64,000 nt of DNA from DATLFA01 sp039934635. GTDB lineage: Bacteria; Actinomycetota; Acidimicrobiia; Acidimicrobiales; WLNW01. The translations under genes and the position numbers were made by a program. Positions 56,756-64,000 of the stretch are shown one piece after another. Each line of letters opens with the position of its first letter. The first letter of the stretch is position 1. The notes below the pieces were generated by a model. The model had not been told where the DNA came from and did no database searches. It saw nothing but the letters and a program-made list of their open reading frames with translations. Location of the stretch: the NCBI GenBank assembly GCA_039934635.1, contig JBDTLT010000004.1, positions 1 to 64,000 on the forward strand, given 5' to 3'.

Positions 56756-57643
56756 GTGGTGTGCGTGCTGGCCGTCGATATCGGTGGAACCAAACTCGCG
56801 GCGGCGGTCGTCGACCGCGCCGGCGGGCTGACGAGTCGCGCCTCCACCCCTACGCTCGACCCGCAATCGGTCGCGGCGAACGGTGAAGGATTGTTCGGCG
56901 CGCTCACCGCGCTCGTCGACGCGGTGCGAGCGACGACTGCGGACGAGATCGTGGCGTGCGGCGTGGGTTGCGGCGGCCCGATGAGCCCTGGCGGTGTGCT
57001 CGTGTCGCCCCTCAACATCGCGCAATGGCGATCGTTCCCGCTGCGCGACCGGCTCGCCGCGCATCTTCGGCTGCCGACCTTTGTCGACAACGATGCGAAG
57101 GCCCTCACACTCGGTGAAGGATGGGTCGGCGCGGCGCGTGGCGAGCACAACTATCTCGGAATGGTGGTTTCGACCGGGGTCGGTGGCGGCATCGTCGTCG
57201 ACGGTCGCCTGCTCGATGGCGCGTCGACCAACGCCGGCCACATCGGCCACGTCATCGTCGAGCCCGGTGGCCGGCAGTGTGAATGCGGCGCCCGTGGTTG
57301 TCTCGAAGCCGAAGCGTCGGGATCGGCCATCGAGGCCATCACCGGCCAGCCCGCGGCGCAGGCGACCGCCGCGGTCCGTGAGCGCACGGGCATGCTCGTC
57401 GGCCGGGCCGTGGGTTCGGTCGTCTCCTTGCTCGATCTGCGACTGGTGGTCATTGCCGGTTCGGTCGCCCTCGGCTTCGGCGCGCCCTTCTTTGCCGCGG
57501 CGCAGCGCGAGGTCGACGCCGTTTGTCGGATCGAGTTCGCCCGCGGCGCGCGGGTGCAGCCGGCCGGCTCGGGAGACCGGGCGCCGCTCATCGGCGCCGC
57601 CGCGGTCGCGTGGAGAGGGCTCGGGCACCTTGTCTTCAGTTGA
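56756..57643 (+). CDS. ROK-family sugar kinase with intact zinc motif
   Basis: A 295-residue kinase. DIGGTKLAAA is the phosphate loop, NDAKALTLGEG holds the catalytic Asp, and ECGARGCLEAEASG is the ROK zinc motif (CxCGxxGCxE), intact here unlike the copy at 36524. It is probably a glucokinase or N-acetylhexosamine kinase. The GTG start is well placed. Its end overlaps the next small gene. Confidence 0.9.
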   Translation: MVCVLAVDIGGTKLAAAVVDRAGGLTSRASTPTLDPQSVAANGEGLFGALTALVDAVRATTADEIVACGVGCGGPMSPGGVLVSPLNIAQWRSFPLRDRLAAHLRLPTFVDNDAKALTLGEGWVGAARGEHNYLGMVVSTGVGGGIVVDGRLLDGASTNAGHIGHVIVEPGGRQCECGARGCLEAEASGSAIEAITGQPAAQATAAVRERTGMLVGRAVGSVVSLLDLRLVVIAGSVALGFGAPFFAAAQREVDAVCRIEFARGARVQPAGSGDRAPLIGAAAVAWRGLGHLVFS

Positions 57644-57899
57644 TCGGTCGTCGAGTGAGAGGTGGTGGTTGCCGGTGGCGCTCGCCGTCCTCCGGACGCC
57701 GCGGCTCTGGCCCACGGCAGTGCGCCAAGTGACCCGCCTTGCGCCGCGGGGATGGTGGCACCGCTGGCCGCCGTTGCCGCTGCCCGATCGTGACTACCTG
57801 AGGTTCCGGTTGCAGACGATGTACGGCGGAGCGGGCCGGTCGCCCGACGCGGCAGACGTCCTCGCCTACCTGTTGTGGTGCAAACGCGAAAAAATCTGA
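57630..57899 (+). CDS. Small conserved-type protein of unknown function
   Basis: An 89-residue Trp/Pro/Arg-rich protein (WWLPVALAVLRTPRLWPTAV, then GWWHRWPPLPLPD, ending DVLAYLLWCKREK). No family with known function is recognised. The TTG start at 57630 overlaps the ROK gene and is uncertain; a GTG at 57675 would give a shorter form. Codon use and the compact fit between neighbours support a real gene. Confidence 0.6.
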   Translation: MSSVDRSSSERWWLPVALAVLRTPRLWPTAVRQVTRLAPRGWWHRWPPLPLPDRDYLRFRLQTMYGGAGRSPDAADVLAYLLWCKREKI

Positions 57900-57931
57900 A
57901 CGCACGGGCGCGCTAGGGATAGCCTTTCGCA

Positions 57932-58441
57932 ATGGCTCGTACGTTGGTTCTCAACGCCACTTACGAGCCGATCTGCGTGGTGCCGTGCCCGCGTGCGCTC
58001 GTTCTCGTGATTTCCGAAAAGGCCGAGACGATCGCGTCCACGGGCCGGATGATCCGTTCCGAACGCCTTGCGCTCGAGGAGCCTTCGGTGGTGCGCCTTG
58101 CGCGGTTCGTGCGTGTGCCGTATCAACGGCGACGCGCGCTCAACCGTCGCGCGGTATTCATACGCGACGGTCACCAGTGCCAGTACTGCGGTGCGGCGGC
58201 CGAGAGCATCGACCACGTCGTACCCCGCAGTCGCGGAGGCAAGCACGAATGGGACAACGTCGTCGCTGCCTGTCGCCGCTGCAACTCACAAAAGCGCGAC
58301 CGTCTCCTTCACGACACGGCGATGCGACTGCGGCGCCAACCATCGGCGCCGCATTTCGCGACGTGGTTCATGTTGCACGATCGTACGATCCCGACCGCGT
58401 GGACTCCGTTCCTGCAGAACGAGCTCGTCCGTAGCGCGTGA
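57932..58441 (+). CDS. HNH endonuclease-family protein
   Basis: A 169-residue protein with the HNH core CQYCGAAAESIDHVVPRSRGG and CRRCNSQKRDRLLHD. Two CxxC pairs hold the structural zinc, and the His-Asn-His residues are present. The N-terminal ~60 residues (LVLNATYEPICVVPCPRAL) match a widespread bacterial family of small HNH proteins. Restriction or recombination context is missing, so a housekeeping DNA role is likely. It overlaps the next gene by 4 nt (GTGA). Confidence 0.9.
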   Translation: MARTLVLNATYEPICVVPCPRALVLVISEKAETIASTGRMIRSERLALEEPSVVRLARFVRVPYQRRRALNRRAVFIRDGHQCQYCGAAAESIDHVVPRSRGGKHEWDNVVAACRRCNSQKRDRLLHDTAMRLRRQPSAPHFATWFMLHDRTIPTAWTPFLQNELVRSA

Positions 58442-59115
58442 GCTCCTTTCCGCATCACGTCGGGCAGTGGGCGATCGAGCGACAGTCATTGTCCGCGCAA
58501 GCGGCTCACGATGTCGATCTATTGGCGACAAGTGGCCGAAAAATGCGGATATTCGAACCAACCGCGCCGGCGATTGTTCTCGGCAGCACGCAGCGCGAAG
58601 ACATCGTCGACGCGCAGGTCGTCGCCGCGCGCGGACTCGACGTTGCGCGTCGACGCAGTGGCGGTGGCGCGGTACTCGTCGACACGTCGGTCGTGTGGAT
58701 CGACTTCGCGATCGCGCGTGATGATCCGCTGTGGGACGATGACATCGCGCGCTCGATGCAATGGTTGGGACAACTGTGGTCGGCGGCGTTGGTTCGTGTC
58801 GGTATCGACGCCGACGTACACAAGGGACCGGCGATCGTTCCACCGGTCGCGCGCGCAATCTGCTTTTGCGGTATCGGCCACGGCGAGGTTGTCGTCGACG
58901 GGCGCAAAGCGATCGGCATCAGCCAGCGACGCACACGCGATGGCGCGCGATTTCAAACGATGCTGCACACCCGACGCGACGACACGTTGATCGATGCGTT
59001 GCGTCTCGCCGACCACGATGACGCGCGTTTGCACTACGCGAACGCGGTCTACGTGTATGACCGATCAGCGAGAGCACTGATCGACGCGCTGATCGAACAG
59101 CTGTCCGCGCAGTAG
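58438..59115 (+). CDS. Lipoate/biotin protein ligase-family protein (LplA-like)
   Basis: A 225-residue acyl-protein ligase fold. RRRSGGGAVLVD is the substrate-binding loop and KAIGISQRR carries the conserved Lys. The C-terminal accessory domain of E. coli LplA is missing. It may attach lipoate or octanoate to carrier proteins. GTG 58438 overlaps the HNH stop. It lies directly upstream of the mraZ control region. Confidence 0.85.
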   Translation: MSSFPHHVGQWAIERQSLSAQAAHDVDLLATSGRKMRIFEPTAPAIVLGSTQREDIVDAQVVAARGLDVARRRSGGGAVLVDTSVVWIDFAIARDDPLWDDDIARSMQWLGQLWSAALVRVGIDADVHKGPAIVPPVARAICFCGIGHGEVVVDGRKAIGISQRRTRDGARFQTMLHTRRDDTLIDALRLADHDDARLHYANAVYVYDRSARALIDALIEQLSAQ

Positions 59116-59200
59116 CACGTCTGTTCGATACTCCGTTTGCGCGTCGGCGAGCGTCGTCGCGCGCCGCGGTGGGGCACTGGCGCGCGCGCCGGGCAACGAA

Positions 59201-59258
59201 GTGGGTCCATTGCTTGACCAAGTGGGGGATTTATCCATAGAGTGGAGCGAAGTGGGGG
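59201..59258 (+). promoter_or_regulatory. MraZ-box array upstream of mraZ
   Basis: G-rich GTGGG(N) units start at 59201, 59222, 59242 (GTGGAG) and 59252, with spacings of 21, 20 and 10 nt, close to whole turns of the helix. MraZ is known to bind tandem TGGGN repeats with a 10-bp period before its own operon. The array therefore probably controls the division/cell-wall cluster by autoregulation. Confidence 0.65.
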
Positions 59259-59329
59259 ACCGGCCCAGCACAGTCGTGCTGGTTCGGCCCTACAGGACAA
59301 GGCAGGGCGAAGCGGGATGGAGAGGCACT

Positions 59330-59752
59330 GTGTTCGTCGGGACTTACGAGCACTCGGTCGACGGGAAGGGCCGTTTGGTGCTTCCGTCGAAGTTCCGAGT
59401 GCGCCTGCCCGACGGTGGCTTCCTCTCTACGCATGCGAATGGCGTCGCGCTGTGGCCGCCGGTGGCGTTCGAAGAGATGGTGGCGCGACTGACCGAGCAG
59501 GTTCGCGCGGGCACGACGGACCCCGACGTGGTCCTCGGCGTCACGGCGAACGCGGAGGAAGTCACGCCCGATGCGCAGGGGCGCATCCTGCTGCCGCCTC
59601 GCTTACGCGAAATGGCCGGCTTGGCCGGCGACGTGGTGGTGCTCGGTGTGAGCGACCACATCCAGATCTGGAGCATCGAGGCCTGGCGCAATCGCCGCGA
59701 GGCCATCACCCGAACCGCGACCGACGCGTTCGCCGCTGGTCGTGGCGTGTGA
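59330..59752 (+). CDS. mraZ: Transcriptional regulator MraZ
   Basis: A 140-residue protein made of two AbrB-like halves: GTYEHSVDGKGRLVLPSKFR and AEEVTPDAQGRILLPPRLR, each with the D-x-K/Q-GR-x-x-L/I-P signature. It forms a ring that binds DNA at the MraZ boxes and represses the dcw cluster. GTG 59330 is the start, since the family begins with F-x-G-T-Y-E. Confidence 0.95.
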   Translation: MFVGTYEHSVDGKGRLVLPSKFRVRLPDGGFLSTHANGVALWPPVAFEEMVARLTEQVRAGTTDPDVVLGVTANAEEVTPDAQGRILLPPRLREMAGLAGDVVVLGVSDHIQIWSIEAWRNRREAITRTATDAFAAGRGV

Positions 59753-59820
59753 ACCGAGAAAGAGGCACCTGACAAAAAAAGGAAAAAAGAGAACCGAGAA
59801 AGGTAACGACGACACCTGAC
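59751..59820 (+). repeat. Imperfect direct repeat after mraZ
   Basis: GAACCGAGAAAG occurs at 59751-59762 and 59791-59802, and CACCTGAC at 59766-59773 and 59813-59820, in the same order with different spacers. A purine-rich A stretch lies between. The first copy overlaps the mraZ stop. A small duplication is the simplest reading. Confidence 0.55.
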
Positions 59821-59838
59821 GACGTCCCTGACTCGTTC

Positions 59839-59949
59839 ATCTGCAGTCCTCCGGTCGACACGATGGAAGGCCCCTACTCCGCCCGCTTGCCGTCGAGCTC
59901 GATCGGGGAGAAATCCCGACGTGCGCCCGTCGACCGGGGGACTGCAGAT
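59839..59949 (+). ncRNA. Structured RNA leader before rsmH (mraW-motif candidate)
   Basis: A long hairpin in the gap between mraZ and rsmH. The left arm is 59839-59859 and the right arm 59929-59949: 21 pairs, one of them G-U (left arm begins ATCTGCAGTCC, right arm ends GGACTGCAGAT). Inside lies a smaller hairpin, CGGG-GAGAAA-TCCCG. A conserved RNA called the mraW motif has been described before rsmH (mraW) in Actinobacteria. The location matches, but I could not compare the consensus. Confidence 0.65.
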
Positions 59950-60048
59950 GGCCGAGCCCCCAACCATGAAGCCGCCCGGCCATCGCGATCGATCGAGTGC
60001 TTTTCGCGCTCGGTGAGCAGCGGTCAGCCGGGCAAGGCAAAGGCACGA

Positions 60049-61035
60049 ATGACCGAACCCGATCGCGAGCAGACAGCAGCGGAGCACCCGTTCATCCATG
60101 AACCGGTGATGCTCGCCGAGGTCCTCGCCGCGTTTGCTCCCATTCCCGCGGGGGTGGTGGTCGATGCCACGGTCGGCGGTGGTGGTCATGCCCGGGCGAT
60201 CCTCGAAGCCCACGACGATGTCACGTTGGTCGGCCTCGACCGCGACGACGACGCACTCGCGGCGGCAGCAGAGGCACTTGCCGGCTTCGGTGACCGCGTC
60301 ATGTTGCGCCGCTCGAGCTTCGACCGCGTCGCGCAAGAATGTCATGCCTTGGGTGTCGACGCGATCACCGCGTTCCTCTTCGATCTGGGCGTGAGCTCAC
60401 CGCAACTCGATCGGGGCGTCCGCGGTTTTTCGTACCGAACCGAAGGTCCGCTCGACATGCGCATGGACCGCCGCGAGTCGCTGCGCGCGCACACGGTCGT
60501 CAACGACTACGACGAGCGCAGCTTGGCCGAGGTGCTGCGTCGCTATGGCGACGAGCGATTTGCGTCGCGCATCGCCCGCGCCATCGTGGCGAAGCGCCCG
60601 GTCGACACCACGGTCGAGCTGAGTGAGATCGTGCGCCACGCAATCCCCGCGGCAACGCGACGCAGCGGGGGGCATCCGGCAAAGCGCACATTCCAGGCGA
60701 TCCGTATCGAAGTCAACCGCGAACTCGATGTCCTGCCCCGCGCGCTCGATGACGCCATCGACTTGCTGCAGCCGTCCGGGCGCGGCGCAGTGCTCTCGTA
60801 TCACTCGGGCGAGGATCGCGTCGTCAAGCGGGTCTTTGCCGACGCCGCGACCGGTGGCTGCACCTGCCCGCCCCGACTGCCCTGCCAGTGCGGTGCCCGT
60901 GCCCGCGTCCGTGTCAAGTTGCTCTGGCGCGGTGGTCACACTGCGAGTGCTCCCGAGTTGGATCGCAACGCCCGTGCCCAGAGCGCCCGTCTTCGCGCGG
61001 TCGAACGACTGCCGCAGATCGCGGGTGCGGCATGA
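60049..61035 (+). CDS. rsmH: 16S rRNA (cytosine1402-N4)-methyltransferase
   Basis: A 328-residue SAM-dependent enzyme acting on 16S rRNA. HEPVMLAEVL opens the domain, VVDATVGGGGHARAIL is the SAM loop, and FLFDLGVSSPQLDRGVRGFSY and KRTFQAIRIEVNRELD are the family signatures. ATG 60049 is chosen because conserved sequence starts near it; the upstream frame crosses the RNA leader. The stop overlaps ftsL (ATGA). Confidence 0.95.
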   Translation: MTEPDREQTAAEHPFIHEPVMLAEVLAAFAPIPAGVVVDATVGGGGHARAILEAHDDVTLVGLDRDDDALAAAAEALAGFGDRVMLRRSSFDRVAQECHALGVDAITAFLFDLGVSSPQLDRGVRGFSYRTEGPLDMRMDRRESLRAHTVVNDYDERSLAEVLRRYGDERFASRIARAIVAKRPVDTTVELSEIVRHAIPAATRRSGGHPAKRTFQAIRIEVNRELDVLPRALDDAIDLLQPSGRGAVLSYHSGEDRVVKRVFADAATGGCTCPPRLPCQCGARARVRVKLLWRGGHTASAPELDRNARAQSARLRAVERLPQIAGAA

Positions 61036-61739
61036 CGGTCACGCGTCGTTCGACGCGCCCATCGCCCCGTCCGCAGCCCCGCGAAGTAGATCCCGAGTTC
61101 ACCGAACGCGTCGAGTCATGGCTCAGCGATGCACCCGCGACCGAGGTCGCACCAGACGTCGCACCCGAAGTCGAGGTCGAGTTCGACGAGTGGGACGACG
61201 ACGAATCGACTAGCCGCGAGGAAGACATCCCGTCGCGGGTGTCGATAGGGCTCGTCGGGACGCTCGCGTTCATCTTCGTGTTCGGCGCCCTCTTCGGGCT
61301 GGCCGCGTTTCACTCGGTGCTCGTGCAGAATCAATTGCGCATCGATCGGCTCAGTCGCGACGTCGAGCGCGAGCAAGCCCGCTACCAAGACCTGCGAATC
61401 GAATACGGCCAAGCGGCCGCGCCATTTCGCATACTGGCGCAGGCCGGCGCCCGGGGCATGTTGCCATCGAAGTCGAAGCAGCCGTTGCAGGCGGTGCTGC
61501 CGGAACAAGGTGATCTGAGCGCGCCGAACGCGAAGCCCTTCGGCAACGTGGCGAACTTCGTGCCCCCGGTCGTGAGCGCGCCACCGACCGAGGCGACGCC
61601 CCCACAGACCACGGCGCCGCCGGCCACCACACCGGTCAACACGGCCCCGGTCAACACGGCCCCGGTCAACACGGCGCCCGCGCCCAGCACCGCGCCGACG
61701 GCGAGCACGGCACCCACGACCACGAAAGCGGTTCGATGA
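61032..61739 (+). CDS. ftsL: Division protein FtsL-like, with long acidic N terminus and repeat tail
   Basis: A 235-residue single-pass protein. Residues 1-75 are cytoplasmic and acidic (EVEFDEWDDDEST). The membrane helix is at ~78-100, followed by a short coiled coil (QLRIDRLSRDVEREQARYQD) as in FtsL/LexB, then a Pro/Thr-rich outer tail with VNTAP repeated three times (DNA AACACGGCCCCGGTC). Position between rsmH and ftsI and the fold support FtsL, which recruits FtsB/FtsQ and FtsI to the septum. Sequence identity in this family is always low. Confidence 0.8.
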   Translation: MTVTRRSTRPSPRPQPREVDPEFTERVESWLSDAPATEVAPDVAPEVEVEFDEWDDDESTSREEDIPSRVSIGLVGTLAFIFVFGALFGLAAFHSVLVQNQLRIDRLSRDVEREQARYQDLRIEYGQAAAPFRILAQAGARGMLPSKSKQPLQAVLPEQGDLSAPNAKPFGNVANFVPPVVSAPPTEATPPQTTAPPATTPVNTAPVNTAPVNTAPAPSTAPTASTAPTTTKAVR

Positions 61740-63751
61740 CGGCAGGCATGTATGGCAACGGCCGTGGCCGCATGCCGGGTGTGCACCGACTCGCGGTGCC
61801 GATGGCACTACCTCGCCGACGCGTGGTGGCGATGTTGGTCTCGACGATGGTCATCGCGATGTGCCTGACCGCTCGGTTGGTCACACTGCAGGTAACTCCA
61901 CCGGAGCGGCTCATCGACTTCAGCGAATCGCGCGCATCGCGCATCGTCGACCTCGTCGCTCCGCGCGGCGCCATCGTCGATCACTACAACCGAGACCTGG
62001 TGCTCACTTCTCAGGCAAAGACGATCGCGGTCGACCCGATGCTGATCCCGGACATCCCAGCGGCCGCGCTACAACTCGCGTCGATCTTCTCGTTGGGCAC
62101 AACCGATCTCGAGCAGCGTCTGCTCGAGGCCCGCGACGGCAAGAAGCACTTTGCCTACATCGCACGGCAGGTGACCGATGTGCAGGCCGCTGAAGCATTG
62201 GGTCTGGGTATCAACGGTCTGTTCACCATCGACGAACCCAAGCGGATCAAGCCGAGCGGCCCGCTCGTCGGTGCCTCGGTGCTCGGTTCGACCGACATCG
62301 ACAACAACGGGCAAAGCGGGCTCGAAAAGCAATTCGACGCAGTACTTTCGGGCAAGAAGGGCAAGCTCATCGTCGAGGAAGGCACCAAGGGACGCACGAT
62401 TCCCGGTGGTGTCCGCACGGGCGTGTCGGCGGTGTCGGGCAGCACGCTCGTCCTTTCGCTCGATCGGCCACTGCAGTTCGAGGTGGATCAGTTGCTCGCG
62501 CAGGCTGTCGACAAGTACGGCGCGCAATACGGCGTCGCCATCGTCAGTCGCGTCGGTACGAGCGAGATCCTCGCCAATTCGGTGGTGCGGCGCGTCGACG
62601 GCAAGCCGGCCGAGCCGACCACAGAGAACCGGGCCGTCACGATGAGCTGGGAACCGGGCTCGATCATGAAGGCCATCACGATCTCGGCGCTGATCGACAG
62701 CGGCACGGTTGATACCAATACCGAGTTCTTGGTCCCGATGAGCCTCGATGTGCACGACGTGACCTACACGGACGACCACATGCATCCCACCGAGATGTTG
62801 ACCGCCGAGCAGATCATCCAGCAGTCGTCCAACGTCGGCACGATCATGATGGCGCAGCAACTCGGTGAGGCGAAGTTGCACCAGTACCTGACCAACTTCG
62901 GGTTGGGCGCACAGACCGGGCTCGGCTTCCCCGGTGAGAGCGCCGGCTACGTCGGCAACTACACGCGGTGGGACGGCACGACTCTGTCGTCGTACGCCAT
63001 CGGGCAGAGCATCATCGTCACGCCGATGCAGATGCTCATGGCCGTCAACACGATCGCCAACGACGGTGTCTATGTCGCACCTCGCTACGTGCTCGGTCGC
63101 CAGACGGGCGACGGCAAGTTCATCCCCGAACCCGCGCCGGACGAGCGTCGAGTGATCTCGCCGGAGTCGGCCGACAAGGTCAACCAGGTGCTGCAGTCGG
63201 TCGTGGCCGAAGCACCGGGCACCGGTACCGCGGCGCAGATCCCCGGCTTCACGGTCGCCGGCAAGACGGGTACCGCGTGGAAGGCGCAGAACCCCCACCA
63301 TCCGTTCGACGCCTACCTCGACGTGAACGGCGTGCGCCATTTGTCGTCGTCGTTCATGGGATTCCTGCCGGCCGACGACCCGCAACTCTCGATCATCGTC
63401 ATCCTCGACGACATGACCAACGTCGGCTACGCCGGCGGCAAGGTCGCGGCGCCGGTCTTCTCGGCAATCGGCGATTTCGCCACGCGCATGTTCAACATCG
63501 CGCCGACCACCGAAGCGGCGACCACCGCAGTGCGAGTGCGGGCCCAGCCCGAACTGCCACCGCCCCCGCCGACGCTGGAGAGCGCGACCACGACTGTGCC
63601 CGCAACAACCGTCGGGCCGACGACCACGACGAAGGCGACCACGACTACCAAAGCGACGACCACTACGTCGCGTCCGGCCGCCACGAGCGCGCCGACAACG
63701 GCAAAAGTCGCGACAACGGCCCGCGCCCCGACGACGACGCGAAGTGGGTAG
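61736..63751 (+). CDS. ftsI: Septal peptidoglycan transpeptidase (class B PBP)
   Basis: A 671-residue penicillin-binding protein. The membrane helix is at ~28-52 and the PBP dimer domain follows (GAIVDHYNRDLVL). Transpeptidase motifs are PGSIMKA with nucleophile Ser309 and Lys312, SSN at 364-366, and KTGT at 510-513. A Thr/Pro-rich extracellular tail (TTTKATTTTKATTTTS-like) ends it. It overlaps ftsL by 4 nt. Confidence 0.95.
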   Translation: MTAGMYGNGRGRMPGVHRLAVPMALPRRRVVAMLVSTMVIAMCLTARLVTLQVTPPERLIDFSESRASRIVDLVAPRGAIVDHYNRDLVLTSQAKTIAVDPMLIPDIPAAALQLASIFSLGTTDLEQRLLEARDGKKHFAYIARQVTDVQAAEALGLGINGLFTIDEPKRIKPSGPLVGASVLGSTDIDNNGQSGLEKQFDAVLSGKKGKLIVEEGTKGRTIPGGVRTGVSAVSGSTLVLSLDRPLQFEVDQLLAQAVDKYGAQYGVAIVSRVGTSEILANSVVRRVDGKPAEPTTENRAVTMSWEPGSIMKAITISALIDSGTVDTNTEFLVPMSLDVHDVTYTDDHMHPTEMLTAEQIIQQSSNVGTIMMAQQLGEAKLHQYLTNFGLGAQTGLGFPGESAGYVGNYTRWDGTTLSSYAIGQSIIVTPMQMLMAVNTIANDGVYVAPRYVLGRQTGDGKFIPEPAPDERRVISPESADKVNQVLQSVVAEAPGTGTAAQIPGFTVAGKTGTAWKAQNPHHPFDAYLDVNGVRHLSSSFMGFLPADDPQLSIIVILDDMTNVGYAGGKVAAPVFSAIGDFATRMFNIAPTTEAATTAVRVRAQPELPPPPPTLESATTTVPATTVGPTTTTKATTTTKATTTTSRPAATSAPTTAKVATTARAPTTTRSG

Positions 63752-63753
63752 CC

Positions 63754-64000
63754 GTGCGCTTCGCTGATCTGAGCCGCGTCGCCTACGACATCGACGAGAG
63801 TGTGACGCGCCGTGCGTCGCGCAACGGGGCCGATGTCGAGATCACGCACATGACGGGCGACTCTCGCGCAGTACGCGACGGGTCGCTCTTCTGTTGTGTG
63901 CCTGGCGCACTCTTCGACGGGCATGACTTCGCCGCTCGAGCGGTTTCGTCCGGTGCGCGTGCACTCCTGTGCGAACGAGAGTTGCCGGTGGATGTCGCGC
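63754..64000 (+). CDS. murE: UDP-MurNAc-tripeptide ligase MurE, N-terminal part (runs off right edge)
   Basis: About 82 residues are visible. VRFADLSRVAYDIDE begins at GTG 63754, and ITHMTGDSRAVRDGSLFCCVPGALFDGHDFA matches the Mur ligase N-terminal UDP-binding domain of MurE. The position after ftsI is the usual dcw order. The ATP and amino-acid domains lie beyond the window. Confidence 0.9.
   Translation, partial: MRFADLSRVAYDIDESVTRRASRNGADVEITHMTGDSRAVRDGSLFCCVPGALFDGHDFAARAVSSGARALLCERELPVDVA

Noticed and set aside
59863..60048. N-terminal extension of RsmH beginning at ATG 59863.
   Set aside because: The extension crosses the 21-bp RNA hairpin and is non-conserved; the known domain starts just after ATG 60049.

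Overview
The window is GC-rich DNA with densely packed genes, frequent GTG starts and many 4-nt stop/start overlaps. Gene content points to an actinomycete-type chromosome (Actinomycetota), most likely Acidimicrobiia or a close relative. It has a cell-wall cluster in the order mraZ-rsmH-ftsL-ftsI-murE, a GAF-ANTAR regulator, a DUF3040 protein, an MtrA/MtrB/LpqB-like trio, PimB-like and Ppm1-like mannosyltransferases and an actinobacterial DnaQ/UvrC-type exonuclease. The class assignment is inference; no 16S rRNA gene is present.

Positions 1-20230 are an accessory, stress-oriented region. It opens with the tail of a conjugative relaxase and a decayed cyclase fragment. Then come an aquaporin, a GAF-ANTAR protein with an unusual dead kinase-type tail, a STAS protein, and a copper operon (small ORF, copA with cupredoxin and YHS extensions, mini-ORF, SHOCT membrane protein, cytochrome c) chained by 4-nt overlaps. 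This operon abuts a truncated GH130 gene that belonged to a mannose-phosphate cluster (HAD phosphatase/mutase, manA). Slipin, a glycosyltransferase, a DUF389 protein, an MscS channel, two universal stress proteins, a ribosome-hibernation-type protein and an eRF1-like protein follow, then a dead GH15 gene. A recurring 25-26 nt motif, able to form a hairpin in four of five copies, stands in front of five of these transcription units. It may define a shared stress regulon and is the strongest candidate here for something undescribed.

Positions 20230-31600 hold housekeeping genes: a lipoprotein, the RNase P RNA (minus strand), a diacylglycerol-kinase-like enzyme, a Fur-type regulator with its operator, rubrerythrin, a CCG-domain iron-sulfur protein, DUF3501, a TrpD-like enzyme with a changed PRPP loop, the exonuclease/GIY-YIG fusion, an NYN-domain protein and QueG. 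Positions 31600-39430 carry a PimB-like mannosyltransferase, a membrane protein, an SRPBCC protein, a lysine-rich-tailed protein, an SMC/RecF-like protein lacking a Walker A motif, a ROK protein lacking its zinc ligands, an aminotransferase and an ACT-domain protein.

Positions 39435-52100 follow a hairpin-rich convergent intergenic region: a monooxygenase-like small protein, glpK, pfkA, the MtrAB/GerMN signalling trio, inositol monophosphatase, threonine aldolase, Ppm1, a HTH membrane protein, Nudix, dinB and DUF3040. Positions 52100-59115 hold a MoxR-DUF58-transglutaminase operon, a second ROK kinase, an HNH protein and a lipoate-ligase-like protein. The right end is the division/cell-wall cluster, preceded by MraZ boxes and containing a 21-bp structured leader before rsmH; murE runs off the right edge.
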